Shown one piece after another: positions 62,982-64,000 of a stretch of 64,000 nucleotides of DNA. Numbering within the stretch: the stretch's first letter is position 1; each line of letters opens with the position of its first letter. The notes below the pieces were generated by a model. It was not told where the DNA came from, did no database searches, and saw nothing but the letters and a program-made list of their open reading frames with translations. Source of the stretch: Leptoclinus maculatus (taxonomy: Eukaryota; Chordata; Actinopteri; Perciformes; Stichaeidae); contig JAVDOI010000011.1 in the NCBI GenBank assembly GCA_032191485.1, positions 15,606,617 to 15,670,616 on the forward strand, written 5' to 3'. The translations under genes were made by a program, and so were the position numbers.

Positions 62982-63009
62982 AATGCTAGCTTTAGCTAAA
63001 ACTAGCATT
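62982..63009. repeat. 28-bp near-palindrome of TAGC words
   Basis: AATGCTAG (62982-62989) and CTAGCATT (63002-63009) flank the inner palindrome TTTAGCTAAA (62991-63000). A direct copy of GCTAAAACTAGCATT lies at 62911-62925. Confidence 0.8.
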
Positions 63010-63624
63010 CTTTTTTTTTGCATTTTTACAACTGAAAACAATTTTTCTTTTTCTTTTGCATTGTGCTTCTTACATGACTTCAGTGTTTAATCAATTATCA
63101 CATTTGGGTCTCAATTTTTCTCTAAACGGCGGCAACTTTTTCAAAATTTTCAATTGCCATTTTAAAACTTTCTTGTGAAAGGTGCTACACGCAAAACTGG
63201 GAGCATCTTTATTGTCTCCACACGGCTCTCAACATGGCGTCTAATAGTGTTTACCTGAAAGGGGAAACTGGAGGGTGGGCACTATCAGCTGTAAGCAGCG
63301 TATGAGGCAGTGCAGTGAGGCGGCCGTGAGCTAGCCACCCGGCTACCTCAACAAAGAACAGAAAACCTTGGATAACAGCTCACACAATTTTGCCTGCGGA
63401 CATGAGGGCACTTCAACATTTAAAAAAGGTTCTAGGTTCTGGGTTATTGGTTAAGCTGCCTCTTGCCAATGGTTGCTCACCCCTGCACTGCCAAACTCAA
63501 AGTCACTGATGACATGAATAACCTAACATGCCCCGCGGTTTCCTCTTGTGCACATGTGCGTGAATGTTTTATGTCGAGTACATATTTGTGTGTTAACTGT
63601 GAGGTTCCCTTTCTTCGTGCAGAT

Positions 63625-63850
63625 GGCCTGTTTTGTGTAGCTCGAACCTCATGCAGTGAAGATGTGTGCCTGCCACGCCGCGCTCACCACCGCGGCCGCA
63701 TGGATCAGACTGTGCAATGCCAGAGGCGGAGAGTGAAATGTGTCAGCCTGTGCAGCTGATAACGCCGCCTCCGTCACACTCGGGCCGAAGAGTGTTTGCT
63801 GGGGAGCCAAAGCGCGTGATGGGTTTGTGACGCAGCACGCAGCGGCATTC
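63625..63850. promoter_or_regulatory. CpG-rich patch near the right edge
   Basis: About 14 CpG lie in roughly 220 bases, including GCCGCGC and ACCGCGGCCGC, in a region otherwise poor in CpG. A strong acceptor-like TTCCCTTTCTTCGTGCAG ends just before 63622. No open exon follows it in frame. It may be the edge of a CpG island beyond the window. Confidence 0.3.
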
Positions 63851-64000
63851 AAATAGTGAAACTGGGGCTTCTTCCTCATCCCTTGAACTATGTCACGTCA
63901 TTCATCGTGTGCCACATGAAGCATTTTCATTCTCCTCACGGGGAGCTCACAGCGATTCCTCCCAGACGTCTTTCCCATCACAATGTTCTGACACTTGACA

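Larger units (their letters stand above)
59824..64000. other. Non-coding, no gene recognised
   Basis: Contains a C/T tract (60504-60521), six CTG units (62547-62564), a palindrome (62982-63009) and a CpG-rich patch near 63625-63850. No gene confirmed. Confidence 0.5.

Noticed and set aside
1..64000. Intact tRNA, rRNA, snRNA or known microRNA genes
   Set aside because: None recognised by eye. Only decayed tRNA-like SINE heads were seen; tRNAscan-SE and Infernal would settle this.

Overview
The window looks like vertebrate nuclear DNA, most probably from a teleost (spiny-rayed) fish. The signs are long CA/TG and TA microsatellites, an L2-clade LINE tail ending in an ATT repeat, tRNA-derived SINE pieces, and several short non-autonomous DNA transposons of kinds common in fish. 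There are no operons, no compact coding, and no intact protein-coding gene. Most of the 64 kb is AT-rich non-coding sequence, resembling a gene desert or a very large intron. Family names for repeats come from recall of fish repeats; target-site duplications, inverted repeats and tandem arrays were read directly from the sequence.

Layout. 1-9.1 kb is mostly unique non-coding DNA with one complete 513-bp hAT-like element at 6097-6609 flanked by a perfect 8-bp duplication. 9.1-10.4 kb is a long fish repeat split by a second, 446-bp insertion. 10.4-24 kb is unique or AT-rich DNA with repeat fragments and a cluster of G/C and CA tracts at 19.9-20.5 kb. 24-34 kb carries SINE remnants, a 283-bp MITE at 25757-26039 and a fragment of a related one at 33.8 kb.

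The most informative segment is 33.8-37.2 kb. It holds a complete 1157-bp hAT non-autonomous element (34129-35285), then a CpG-rich stretch on the minus strand with two candidate exons joined by a 104-bp GT-AG intron (35763-35389), then a broken L2 LINE 3' end (36474-37158). A second, nearly identical copy of the 1.2-kb element lies at 52012-53227. Both copies have identical 14-bp ends and different 8-bp target duplications, so they are independent recent insertions. Each carries a promoter-like cassette (CRE, two CCAAT boxes, GC box) and a strong hairpin. At 48.3-48.8 kb a SINE sits inside another repeat. The right third (53-64 kb) is unique DNA with microsatellites, a tandem duplication, palindromes and a CpG-rich patch near the right edge.

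No genes can be shown to work together here. The one gene candidate (minus strand, 35.4-35.8 kb) has no recognisable continuation in the window and may be a fragment or pseudogene.
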